Source of the DNA: a virus
Strand: one strand, 5' to 3'
Length of the DNA: 64,000 bases
Virus record (IMG/VR): IMGVR_UViG_3300032245_000795
Location: 1-64,000 of that record
Position numbers and translations under genes: made by a program. Shown here piece by piece: positions 46,369-57,100 of the stretch. The notes under the pieces were generated by a model. It searched no databases, was not told where the DNA came from, and was given only the letters and a program-made list of their open reading frames with translations. Every line of letters starts with the position of its first letter. The first letter of the stretch is position 1.

Positions 46369-46989
46369 ATGGCATATACACGTGGTAGCAGCAACAATAT
46401 TATTGTTGGAGCAGCAGCCCTCTTCACACATGAAGACGGCGTACTCACAGACGAAGGACTTCCAGCATATGTAGCAGGAACATCATACAGAGAGACACTC
46501 TCAAACGATGCAGACTTCCGCAATGTTGGTTATACAATGAATGGTTTGGAAATTCAGTTCCAGCCAGATTTTGGTGAAGTAGCAGTAGACCAGGTACTTG
46601 ACGTTGCTAAGTTGTTTAAGCAAGGCATGCAGGTAAACCTAAATACTACATTCGCAGAATCAACACTAGAGAACCTATTGTTTGCACTAGCAGGCAAGGA
46701 TGGAGATCTAAATACAGTATCAGGAAACCCAACACTTAACCTTTCAGCAGGAGACATCGGCGAATGCCCAGTCGAACGTGGTTTGGTAGCAGTTGGTCCA
46801 GGAACTGGAGATTGTGCAATTGGAGATGAACTCGAAAGAGTTTACGTAGCATACCGTGCTCTTTCAATCGAAAGCGTAACAGTATCTGCAAAGAGAGATG
46901 AAGCGACAATGTTCGAAGTATCATTCCGTCTTCTTCCAAATGATGATGCGTCATACGGTAAGATCGTAGACCGCACTATCCCAGCATAA
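46369..46989 (+). CDS. Major tail (tube) protein, 206 aa
   Basis: Start at ATG 46369, 6 nt after AAAGAGGTG; a GTG at 46360 lies inside that site. Compact beta-rich protein: GSSNNIIVGAAALFTHEDGV, then GYTMNGLEIQFQPDFGEVAV, YRALSIESVTVSAKRDEATM, ending SYGKIVDRTIPA; pattern of tail tube proteins with a bacterial-secretion-tube fold. Tight codon choice as in the capsid gene and an efficient terminator right after agree with high expression. Confidence 0.8.
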   Translation: MAYTRGSSNNIIVGAAALFTHEDGVLTDEGLPAYVAGTSYRETLSNDADFRNVGYTMNGLEIQFQPDFGEVAVDQVLDVAKLFKQGMQVNLNTTFAESTLENLLFALAGKDGDLNTVSGNPTLNLSAGDIGECPVERGLVAVGPGTGDCAIGDELERVYVAYRALSIESVTVSAKRDEATMFEVSFRLLPNDDASYGKIVDRTIPA

Positions 46990-47008
46990 TACAACTTAAT
47001 ATACGAGA

Positions 47009-47032
47009 GGCTCAATCCTTCGGGGTTGGGCC
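47009..47032 (+). terminator. UUCG-tetraloop terminator after the tail tube gene
   Basis: GGCTCAATCC (47009-47018), loop TTCG, GGGTTGGGCC (47023-47032), then TTTCTGTTT. Ten-pair stem with two G-U pairs; textbook rho-independent terminator. Confidence 0.85.
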
Positions 47033-47040
47033 TTTCTGTT

Positions 47041-47049
47041 TGGTATACT
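47041..47049 (+). promoter_or_regulatory. Extended -10 TGGTATACT, leaderless
   Basis: TATACT (47044-47049), 6 nt before the ATG at 47056, immediately after the terminator T-run. Confidence 0.65.
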
Positions 47050-47055
47050 TATATA

Positions 47056-47760
47056 ATGCCTACAGAAATATACAAAACCTCAATCATTGAACTCTTTGAT
47101 GGCACAGAAATTTACATTACTCCATTAAAAATAAAATATTTAAAGTTATTTTTAGATGAGTTTCAAAATGTAAAAGCATCAAAAAATGATGATGAAGCAA
47201 TGTTTTATCTTGCTAAGTGTGCAACTATTACTATGAGGCAATATTGCCCAAGTATAAAAAATCAAGAACAACTAGAAGATAATATTGATATGCCAACAAT
47301 TTATAAGTTGTTAGATTTTTCAGCAGGAATAAAGATAAATGAAAAATCTGAAGAGACAGTAAAATCTCAAGCAACAGAAAGTGGATCTTCATGGGATGAT
47401 CTAGATTTAGCAGAGTTAGAGGCAGAGGTGTTTTTGCTTGGTATATGGAAAGATTATGATGAACTAGAATCATCTATGTCAATGCCAGAAATAATGGCAA
47501 CACTTAAAGTAAAAAGAGAACTTGACTATTCTCAAAAAAAGTTTCTTGCTGCCATGCAAGGTGTTGATTTAGATAAGGCAAGCAACAAAGGCAATGCATG
47601 GGAAGAAATGAAAGCCAGGGTGTTTAGTGGTGGTCAAGCAGCAGACTCTAAAGATATTGTTGCTCTTCAAGGATACAATGCACAAAAAGCAGGGTTTGGA
47701 ATTGGTATGGGCTTAACCTATGAAAAATTAGACGAATCTGTACCGTCCAGCGTGGTATAA
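47056..47760 (+). CDS. Tail assembly chaperone, long form, 234 aa
   Basis: N-terminal half (about 8-100: IIELFDGTEIYITPLKIKYL, then DMPTIYKLLDFSAGI) is shared with the 108-aa protein that follows. The C-terminal half (about 115-234: WDDLDLAELEAEVFLLGIWK, KKFLAAMQGVDLDKASNKGN, GYNAQKAGFGIGMGLTYE) looks like the T-type extension that in many siphophages is added by frameshifting. Guides tape measure and tube assembly. Start at ATG 47056 for the leaderless promoter. Ends SSVV-stop, forming the next promoter. Confidence 0.7.
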   Translation: MPTEIYKTSIIELFDGTEIYITPLKIKYLKLFLDEFQNVKASKNDDEAMFYLAKCATITMRQYCPSIKNQEQLEDNIDMPTIYKLLDFSAGIKINEKSEETVKSQATESGSSWDDLDLAELEAEVFLLGIWKDYDELESSMSMPEIMATLKVKRELDYSQKKFLAAMQGVDLDKASNKGNAWEEMKARVFSGGQAADSKDIVALQGYNAQKAGFGIGMGLTYEKLDESVPSSVV

Positions 47761-47761
47761 T
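47754..47761 (+). promoter_or_regulatory. Promoter built from Val-stop: TGGTATAAT
   Basis: TATAAT (47756-47761) includes the TAA stop of the long chaperone. The next ATG (47790) has AAGGAGG, so this transcript has a leader of about 20 nt. Confidence 0.65.
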
Positions 47762-47789
47762 TAATTGTTAACCTACAAGGAGGAAAACT

Positions 47790-48116
47790 ATGGCTAATAA
47801 GCCTTCAACCGATAGAACTATCAAGTTAATAGATGGAACAGAAATTGCAGTAAGACCACTTAAACTATCATTGCTTAGACCATTTATGTCTAAGTTTGCA
47901 TTGCTTTCAGCAGTCTCTGATGATAACGATAAGTCTATGGATATTCTTATTGATTGCGTACAAATTGCAATGAAACAATTCAAGCCAGAATTGGCAGAAA
48001 GTAGAGAGGTTCTAGAAGATAGCCTGGACCTTCCTACAGTTTACGAAATTATTGATGCAGCATCAGGTGTTCAGAACTCTGAGACAAGCGCAGTATTATC
48101 TTCGTTAACAAAATAA
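47790..48116 (+). CDS. Tail assembly chaperone, short paralogue, 108 aa
   Basis: IKLIDGTEIAVRPLKLSLLR, DLPTVYEIIDAASGVQN: aligned with the N-terminal half of the previous gene (ELFDGTEIYITPLKIKYLKL, DMPTIYKLLDFSAGIKI) and corresponds to the G-type chaperone. AAGGAGG ribosome site. Twenty-one bases before the tape measure start. A separate gene in place of the usual frameshifted pair. Confidence 0.75.
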   Translation: MANKPSTDRTIKLIDGTEIAVRPLKLSLLRPFMSKFALLSAVSDDNDKSMDILIDCVQIAMKQFKPELAESREVLEDSLDLPTVYEIIDAASGVQNSETSAVLSSLTK

Positions 48117-48137
48117 AATAAAAGAGGTGTTTGAGAA

Positions 48138-51100
48138 TTGGCAGATGTAAACTCTAATATAAATATTAATTTTGATACAACTGCCGCTCTTGCACAACTA
48201 CGTTCTTTACAGGCAGGCCTCAGCAGGTTTCATCAAACACTTGCTGAGGGCAACCTGGCTGCTGCAAATGCTCAAAAAGGTTTAAACGCACAACTTATAC
48301 AATCTGTTGGTGCTACAGGAAAATTCTCAGCAAGCCAAGTTAAAGTTGCTGGAAGCACACTAGCGTTCACGTCTGCATTAGAAAAAAATAAACTATCTCT
48401 TCGTGATTATTACAGATACACCATGGCAGCAGCAACTGCCAATACTCGTGTAATGGGGAAGGCATTTGCAGAAGAACGAGAGATTATAAATCGTGCTCGC
48501 AGAGATAGAGTAAAAGCCTTACAAGCACAATATATCCAGATGAATAAATCCAATGCTGGGTTTATGGATGCAATTAAAATTATGCCAAAAAGCCTTCAAA
48601 TGGCTAGTGGAAAGTTTACAGAACTTGGAACAAGAATTCAGTATGCTGCACAAAAACAACAGTTCTTAAATCAACTATTAAAACAAGGATCAACACAACT
48701 ATTAAACTTTGGTAAGAATACTCAGTGGGCTGGTCGCCAGTTGATGGTTGGTCTCACAATGCCACTTGCCTTGTTTGGATCTGCAGCAGCAAAAGCATTT
48801 AAAGAGTTTGACGCTGAAGTTGTTAAGTTCCGTCGTGTATATGGAAATGCATTTACAAATGATGCAGAGGTTAATGCAGCAGTTGAAAATATAAGAAAAT
48901 TATCAAATGAGTATGTAAAGTATGGAGTCTCTGTTACAAAGACTATGGAGATGGCTGCAACAGCAGCAGCAGCAGGCTTTGAAGGATCAGCACTTACAAC
49001 ACAGGTTGAAACAGCAACAAAGTTAGCAGTACTTGGCCAGATTGAGCAGCAGCAGGCACTTGAAACAACAATATCTTTGCAAACTGCATTTGGTCTTTCT
49101 AGTGAAGACCTTGCAAAGAAAATTAACTTTCTTAACGCAGTAGAAAACCAAACACTTTTATCTATTGAAGATTTAACTATTGCAATTCCAAAAGCAGCAC
49201 CAGTTATAAAGCAACTTGGTGGATCTGTTGAAGATTTAGCCTTCTTCCTTACAGCAATGAAAGAGGGTGGAATTAATGCATCAGAAGGTGCTAACGCACT
49301 TAAGTCTGGTCTTGCATCATTAATTAATCCATCTGACAAAGCAGCAAAGTTTCTTGGCAACTTAGGAATTAATGTTAAAGGACTTGTTGAAGCAAACAAG
49401 GGTGACATAAAAGGAATTGTTGTTGGATTTGCAAGAGCCCTTGATGAACTTGATCCACTTAATCGTGCAAGAGCAATTGAGCAGATGTTTGGTAAGTTCC
49501 AGTTTGCACGTCTATCAACATTATTTCAGAATGTAACTAAGGATGGATCTCAAGCATCAAGAGCATTTCAATTAGCAGGGGCATCAATAGAAGAGTTAGC
49601 AATCTTATCCGAAAGAGAAATGAAGAAGATAGAAGACTCAACTGGTGCTAAATTCCAGGCAGCATTAGAGAACCTTAAGCAAGAAATTATGCCTTTAGGA
49701 AAAGCATTTCTTGAGGCTTTAACACCAGTAGTTAAGTTTTTTTCAGGACTTCTTGAAAAGTTTAATGGTCTTGGAGATAATACAAAAAAGGTTATTGCAA
49801 TAACTGTTGCAGCAGTTGCAGGTCTTGGCCCAGTACTACTTATGACATTTGGTCTTCTAATGAATGGTGTTGCAAACGTTATTAAATTGTTTGCAATGCT
49901 TCGTGGAGGAATTGCTAAGTTAAACGGACAAACAGGTGTAATGGGTGCAGGCTTTAACTATATGACACAAGAGCAGATTGAAAATGCTGCATCTTCTGAA
50001 CAACTTCACCAAACACATTCAAGATTAATACAAGTTTTTAATGTTGAAAAAAGTTCTGTAAATGCTCTTGCTGCATCCTACAATTCATTAAGTACACAGA
50101 TGAGAGGCATGGCAACACAGAACCCCGCGTTATTTGCAGGTGGAGTTCGTGGTGCTAAAAGAGCAGTAAGCGGATTACCACCAGTTAAAAAGTATAGAGA
50201 AGGAGTACTGAGCGTACCAGGTCCAAAGGGTGCAGGAGATGTTGTTCCAGCAATGCTTTCTCCAGGAGAAGCAGTTATTCCTACAGAAACAACTAATAAA
50301 TATAGAGGTTTGATTTCTGCAATGTTCCAAGATAAAGTTCCAGGATTTATGGCTGGAAGACTTCCTGGAGGACCAGGCAGAGGAATACCTTTATCATCAG
50401 GCCCAGAAGCCTTTAGAAAAGCGCAGCAGGCACAATACAGAAGAGTAAACGATGCTCGTCAGGGATATTCTGAACCACATCCAGAAAAGAAAACAGGACC
50501 AACTTTTGTTGGAATGCCAAAGGGATCTCAAGAAGCGTCACAGTCTAGACAAATTTTAGATAAGATTTCAGATCAAGTTAAAATTGGAAAATTTGGATCT
50601 GTTCCACCAACAAACTTTGGAACAATGCTTCAATCATTTTCTGGAAGAAGTTTTCCTGCACGTGGAGTTGGCGGTGTATACAGAAAATCTAATGGACAGA
50701 TAGTAGTAGTAAAACCAACAATAGATGAAAAAACTGCATTGGCAGAAGTTCGTGCTACTCAAATTGCTAGAGAAGTTCATGGACTTGTATCTCCAAAGCA
50801 AACTATTAGAACAATGATGGATCCAACAGATCCAACAGGTCAAAGAAAGTTTATTGTGATTGAGTCCCCATATGATCCAAGAATAGCCTCTATGACTGGT
50901 AAGTTTTCAAAGTCTGACATGGTTAAGCAATTAGTTGCATCAACGCTAAGAGGAGACAAAGATTTACAAAAACCAAACTTGTCTGGAAATGTGTTAGCAG
51001 ATGTTGGAACTGCTGGAGTATTCGATAGGGCATCTGGCTTTAGAGATTTTGCTAAAGTTATGCCAAGCATGGAACAACAAGCAGTTGTAAATCTTCTTGG

Positions 51101-54100
51101 AGTTAAGGGTGGAGCAAAGAAGTTTTTTGCACAAGAAACATCTGGTGTAGCAGCATCTATGTCTCCAAAAGACTATGATTTAGCAATAAAGACAGAAATT
51201 TCTAAATCAATTCCAAGACTAGAAAAACTTCTTAAGACTTGGAATTTAAATCCAGAAGAAAAAATTGTTTATGGAAATATGCTACAAAGACTCAGAGATG
51301 GAGCAAAAACAGATTGGGCAGCATTACAGCCTATACATGCTCGTGCAGGAGAAGGAGTTGCTAAATTAGAATTAGGAAACTTTGAAAAATTCCAAAATGT
51401 TCCAGAGTCAAAAGCACAAGTTGAAAAACTTGTAGAGGGTTTATCAAAAGATGCAGCAGAACAATTGGAAAAGTTACCTAAAGAACAAAGAGATAGAGTG
51501 CTTGCTGCACTAGGAAAAGAAAAACCAGCACCAACACATATGAGCCAAGCAAGGCTAATGAAATTTGTAGAACAAAATATGGTTTACAAAGATGGTCTAT
51601 TCCATGATAAAAAATCTTTAGATGCTGGAAGTACAACATCTGGAAAAACTTATGAAGAAGTTATGAAGAAAGTTTTTTATCAGATGGGCCTTCAAGAAAA
51701 AGATGGTTCTTTTGTAAGCGATAAAAAATTAAATGTTCCATCTAAACTAAAGTCTGCAATGAGCACTGTAGACAAAGCAGGTGGAGGCTGGAGAACAAAC
51801 GTACCAAAAAGTTCATTGCTTTGGAAAGCCTTAGATGCAGAAGAGCAAAGTTTTAGAGCAGCAAATATGGCTGCAGGCAAAAACGATCCATTAAAAAATG
51901 TAAGAGAAAAACTTAAGTCTCTAGGTTATAATGAAAAACAAATTGCTACTGCGCTAAGATCTGAGTTATCGCATGTAGAAAAAACTGGAGAATCTGGAAG
52001 AGGTCCTGCAAAGTATTCAAAGGGATCAGCAATGTTCGACTTAAGACTACTAAATAACTACATGAATACAAAGACTAGACCTCAAAGTATTTTAGACTGG
52101 AACGCAAAAAATGGAAATGCTCTTGGATTAACAGCAACACAGATTAAAGAATTTCAAAAAGCAGCAAACTATATGAAACCTGGGGCACACCCAATAACAT
52201 TAGATGATATAAAATTAGTTCAAAAATCCGCACAACTTGATGTTTTAGCAGATGAATATCTAAAACAACAAAAGGTAAAGCCAAAGGGTTTTCCAAAACT
52301 AGGACAAGTTAATGCTTCTAAGGGGCTTTTGGCACTTCTTGATGACAGAATTGGAACAGGATACTACAAATCTTCAAAACCAATTTTTAATTTATCAAGC
52401 GGTGTAGATCAAAGTCAAAAGGTTTTAGTAGATCCAAATAACGAATTTAAAGTCGATACTAAGACTGGAAAAGTAACAAAGTTAACAAACGCTAATACAG
52501 GAGCAAAGCCTGCTGGAGCAGTTGCTAGTAGTGGAAGTTCAAGAGACAGAAGGACTACGACAGAAACACCAACACAAAGAGTTGCAACAAGAAGTCAACT
52601 TACAAGTTTCCGCAGAGGGTTTGGTAAAATTCCTGGATTCTCTATGCCTGGAAAAATCAAGGGAGACCCAAGACTAACAAACCCTACAGTAAAACAAGGA
52701 CAGTTAGCATTGCAGTTACGTGGCAAAGGATATAGCCAGGTAGAAATTGATAGAGCACTTAGAAGGTTTGCAGAAAAAGAATTAAAAAATAAAGAATCAC
52801 AGGTTCGTGCTGCTGAAAAATCAGCAAGAGCAGAAGCAGCAAGACAAAAAGAACAAGCAGCAATACAAAAAAAACAAACAGATGTTGCAAGAAAAGCATT
52901 TATAGAAAATGAGCGCAGATCACAACTAAATGCAGCACAAGCAAGAACATATGATGCTGCAGTAAAAGAAGATCAAAAGAGAACAATAAAAAATCAAAAA
53001 CAAACTGAAAAAGTAAATGCTAAACAAACAAGAATAGCACGTCAAGAAAAGGTTGGTAGATTCTCTGGCGGTGCATCTATGGCTCTTGGAACTGTTGGTA
53101 TGGGTCTTATGATGTCTGGGAATACAAATGCTGGCATGGCTGTATCAGGTTTGTCAGCCCTTGCAGGAATGGCCCCGATGCTTGCTGGTATGGGACCAGT
53201 AGGAGTAGCCCTGACTGCTGTAGCAGCAGTTGGTGGAGGGCTTTGGATGCTAGACAAGGCAGCAAAGAAAGCAGCAGAATCACAGTCTAGACAAGTTGAT
53301 GCAACAAGAGCAACAACAGAAAAAATGAAAACCATTGGAGAAATGAATGGCAAAGTTGGAGCATCTGAAATTTATGCAAGAAAAAGAAAAGAATCGGTAG
53401 CCAATAGATATTCTATTGGTTTTGAAAGAGGAAAAACCCAATATGGATCAGACTTTTTAAAAGAACAAGTTGGAAAAGATATGTTTTCTGGCATTATAGA
53501 AAGTTTAAAGTCTGGTTCTAAAAATGTTGCATCTCAGGTAGCAACAGAACTTGCTGGTTATATTTCTGATGGAATATTAACTGCACAGCAAGCAAACAGT
53601 ATTGCTGATCAGATTGGAATTGAGTTAGGCAATACTACAATTGGTGCAGATATTACTGGAAAACTACTAGAATTGGTCGGTCCAAATGGAGAAGATTTAT
53701 TAACAAATCCACTAGAAGTAAGAGTTAAAATAGTTAAAGAACAACAGAAAAATACTCAATTAGTTATGAGTGAGTTAGAAAAGTATTATAATTGGTCAGG
53801 TAAAAACAATAACGGTTTTGATGACAAGTCCGATGCTGCAAACGCTGCAGAAGTTTTTGCATCTCAGGCTGCAGCAGCAAATGTACAGGATTTAGAGTTT
53901 AATCAAGCGCAAATAGATTCTTTAAATCTTGAGTACGACAATAAAATAAAAATACTTGAAGCACAAAAAGCAACTACATCAGACAAAGCAAAGCAGTTAG
54001 AAATTCAAGGAAAAATTGATGCTGCTGAGAAAGATCGTATAACAGGAACAAAAAAATTACGAGAAAATAATAGAAAAATTATACAAGAACAAATGAAAGC

Positions 54101-57100
54101 CCTTAAGTTTGTAAAGACAAATCAAAAACAAGGTTCAGAGGCAAGTGTAGAAACTGCATACTTTGAAGCATTAAAAACTCAAGTTAGGGACAAGTACAAA
54201 GACGATCCAACACAAAATGCATTTGTAGATAAATTTTTTCAAGTTGCACAGAATGCAGGTAGCCAAGAAATAGAAGCAAAGATTATGACTGTTGTTGGTT
54301 CTGGTCAAATGCCAGTTACATCAGCAGTTAAGTTAATGGAAATGTTTGCTGGAGATGAAAAAGGACTTAATAAGATTCTTAATGTAACAACATCAATTGC
54401 AGATCCTGGAAAAGTAACAGAGTTCTTAAACTCTATTGAATTAATAACAGATCCCAATACAAAAAAAGAGATTATGGTAGAACTAACACAAAAGTCTCCA
54501 AAAGAAGCAGAAGGAATAATGTCTGCTTTTAATATGATGAAATTATTAAATCCAGAAATAAATATAGACTTCTTTTTTAAAGATGGTGGCGCAGCAGGAA
54601 TTGGAAAACTTAAGGAAATTGCAGACAAACTTGAAGAAGTTCAAAAAATAAAAGAGCCAATAACAACAAAGTTTTTGCTAGAGACAAAAGAAATTGGTGG
54701 GGTAAACCTAGAAGATCTTATTCCAATTATGGAAAAATACAAAAATCAACCAGATGTTATAAAAAAACAAGTTATTTCACAATATATTGTTATAAAAGAA
54801 ACACTTAATCCAGGAGAGATTGCAGCAGAAAAGAAAAGGCTTTTAGCAGGATATAAGGGAAATCCAAAGGGAGCCGAGCAGTATTCGGAGTACCTAAACT
54901 CTCCAGAAGGAACAAAATATGTTACAAATAAGGTTGTTGAAAATAAAATTGCACAAGCCATTAAGCCTGAGATAGAAGCACTAGAGGCAGCACGTCTTGA
55001 AGCAGAAAAACTAAAGGGAGATAAAGTTACTGACCCATTTGAATGGATGTTAGCAGCATTAAAGAATGTTCGCAACGCTGCAATAGATGCAAAGGGTGGA
55101 ATTGAAGAATTAAAAAGAGCACTTGCAAAAATTGGTCCAAAGGCTGTAGGAGATAAGTTCTTAGGAATAGATCAACAAATGATTGCTCAAGGACGTAATA
55201 AGCAGTTTATTGATTACGCTATGGGATTAACACCTGATGAGCAGGCAAAACTTTTCACTACCGCTGGACCTAAAAATAAAAGTGGTAAAAACAAGGGAAG
55301 AATACAAGACCCATATAACAAGGGCAAATTATTACCAGAGACAGCAAAACAAGGCGATGTAGTACTATCTAGCCTTGGAAAAACATATAATAGTTTCTTT
55401 GATGCAAAAGTCATTGGAGATTTCAATGCTGCAATGGGCAGATCTCTTTCATCAATAAAAGATCAAGAGAAGGCAAGAATTAAATTAGTTGCTGCTGGAT
55501 ATGATTCTGCAACAATAGAAGGTCTAATATCAGATGAATATACTACACAGTTAATTGCTTCAGGTAAAATAACAGAAGGTCAACTAAAGCAAAATGTTGA
55601 AATTTCTAAAGAACTTGCCAATAGACAAAAAATTAATAGCCTACTTTCTAGAGGTACATCAGAATTGCAAAGGCAAGCAGATATGTCAAGAGCAGCACAG
55701 GCTGCAAAGTTCTTACGTAGTCAAGGTGTTTCAGAAGATGGTGTGAGGGCAGCCCTTGCAGATGCAGGTTCATTGTCAGAAGCAATTGCTGCTATGGATC
55801 AATATAACTCTTCTGCTGGGCTTGCTGCTGGTACACTTAAAACCATTGTTGATGGACTTAACGCTATAAAGGCAAACTCAAATATAGAATTAATTCTTAA
55901 ATTTACAACAGCAAATGTTTCAGGGCAGATTCAGCAAGGAGCAGAAGCAGCCAAAAAGATAATGGACTCAAAGAGAACAGTCTACAATAATCTAACTGCT
56001 GACAAATTAAAAAATGCAACTTCGGCATATACAGATTCAAGTAAAGCCCCTCAACAAGTTGGTAAGATTGCAACAGCAACTGTAGATGCAAGGTATAAAG
56101 CAACAAATACTCCAATACCAGTGATATCAGAAGGCGCAACAATAAAGAGTCTTCAAAAAGCAATGGAAACTAAGGCTAAAGAAATAGATCTTTCATCTTC
56201 AAATCTTAGCAAGGCTAAATCTGCAGCGTCTGCAGTAAGAGATCAAATTTCAAATGCAGAAAACGCTTTGCAGACAGCACTAGATAATGCTAATGCAGGC
56301 GTTGATAAAGCAATTAAGGGAGTTCAAGATGTCATTAGAGGTTATGAAAATCAGATCAAGTCAATAGAAAAAACTATAAAGTCCAGAGAAGATGAAATAA
56401 AGAAAAGATTTACAGATAAAATAGAGGCATTTAATAAAGAAAACCAAATGCTAAGTAATGACCTTGCAATAATGGACAAGGCTGCAGAAGATATTAATGA
56501 GAAGTATGATAAGCAAGTAGAAGCCTTGCAGGAAGTAAACAAATTAAATCAAGAAATTATTGATGCACAGGGACAGCAGTTAGACCTGGCTGATGCTCTT
56601 TCTCAAGGTGATATCGCAGCAGCAGCAAGAGTTGCAAATGAGATGTCAGCATCTTATGCAAACAATCAAGCAGACACAATAATGCAGGGTATTGAACTTG
56701 CCAGAACTAATGATTTGTCAGCCTTAACTGGTGCAGAAAGCGGACTAACTGCAGATGCTATTTCAGAAAGACAATTTGCTATAAGTCAAGAAATTTATAA
56801 ACTAGAAACAGATCCTGCAAGATTGGCAATTGAAGCAGAAATACTAGCACTAAATGAAAGTGCTCTTGCAGTACAAGAATTAATTGCTGCAAAACAAGAA
56901 GAGATTGATCAAATTGAGGCTGGAAGAGCAAATATTTTAGCAGGTGTAGAGGCAGCCCATGCAGCAAACCTAAAGGCTTTGAATGATTCTTTAGTTCCAC
57001 TTGATGAGGCAGTAAAGAAAAATGAAGGAATATTAAAAAAGTTAGAAGATGAAGAAGAAGCATTGTCAGCACAAAAAGGATATCTTGAAGCAATTGCAGA

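Noticed and set aside
47300-47500. Programmed frameshift in the tail chaperone gene
   Set aside because: I found no convincing slippery heptamer; the long form is already one continuous frame and the short form is a separate gene.
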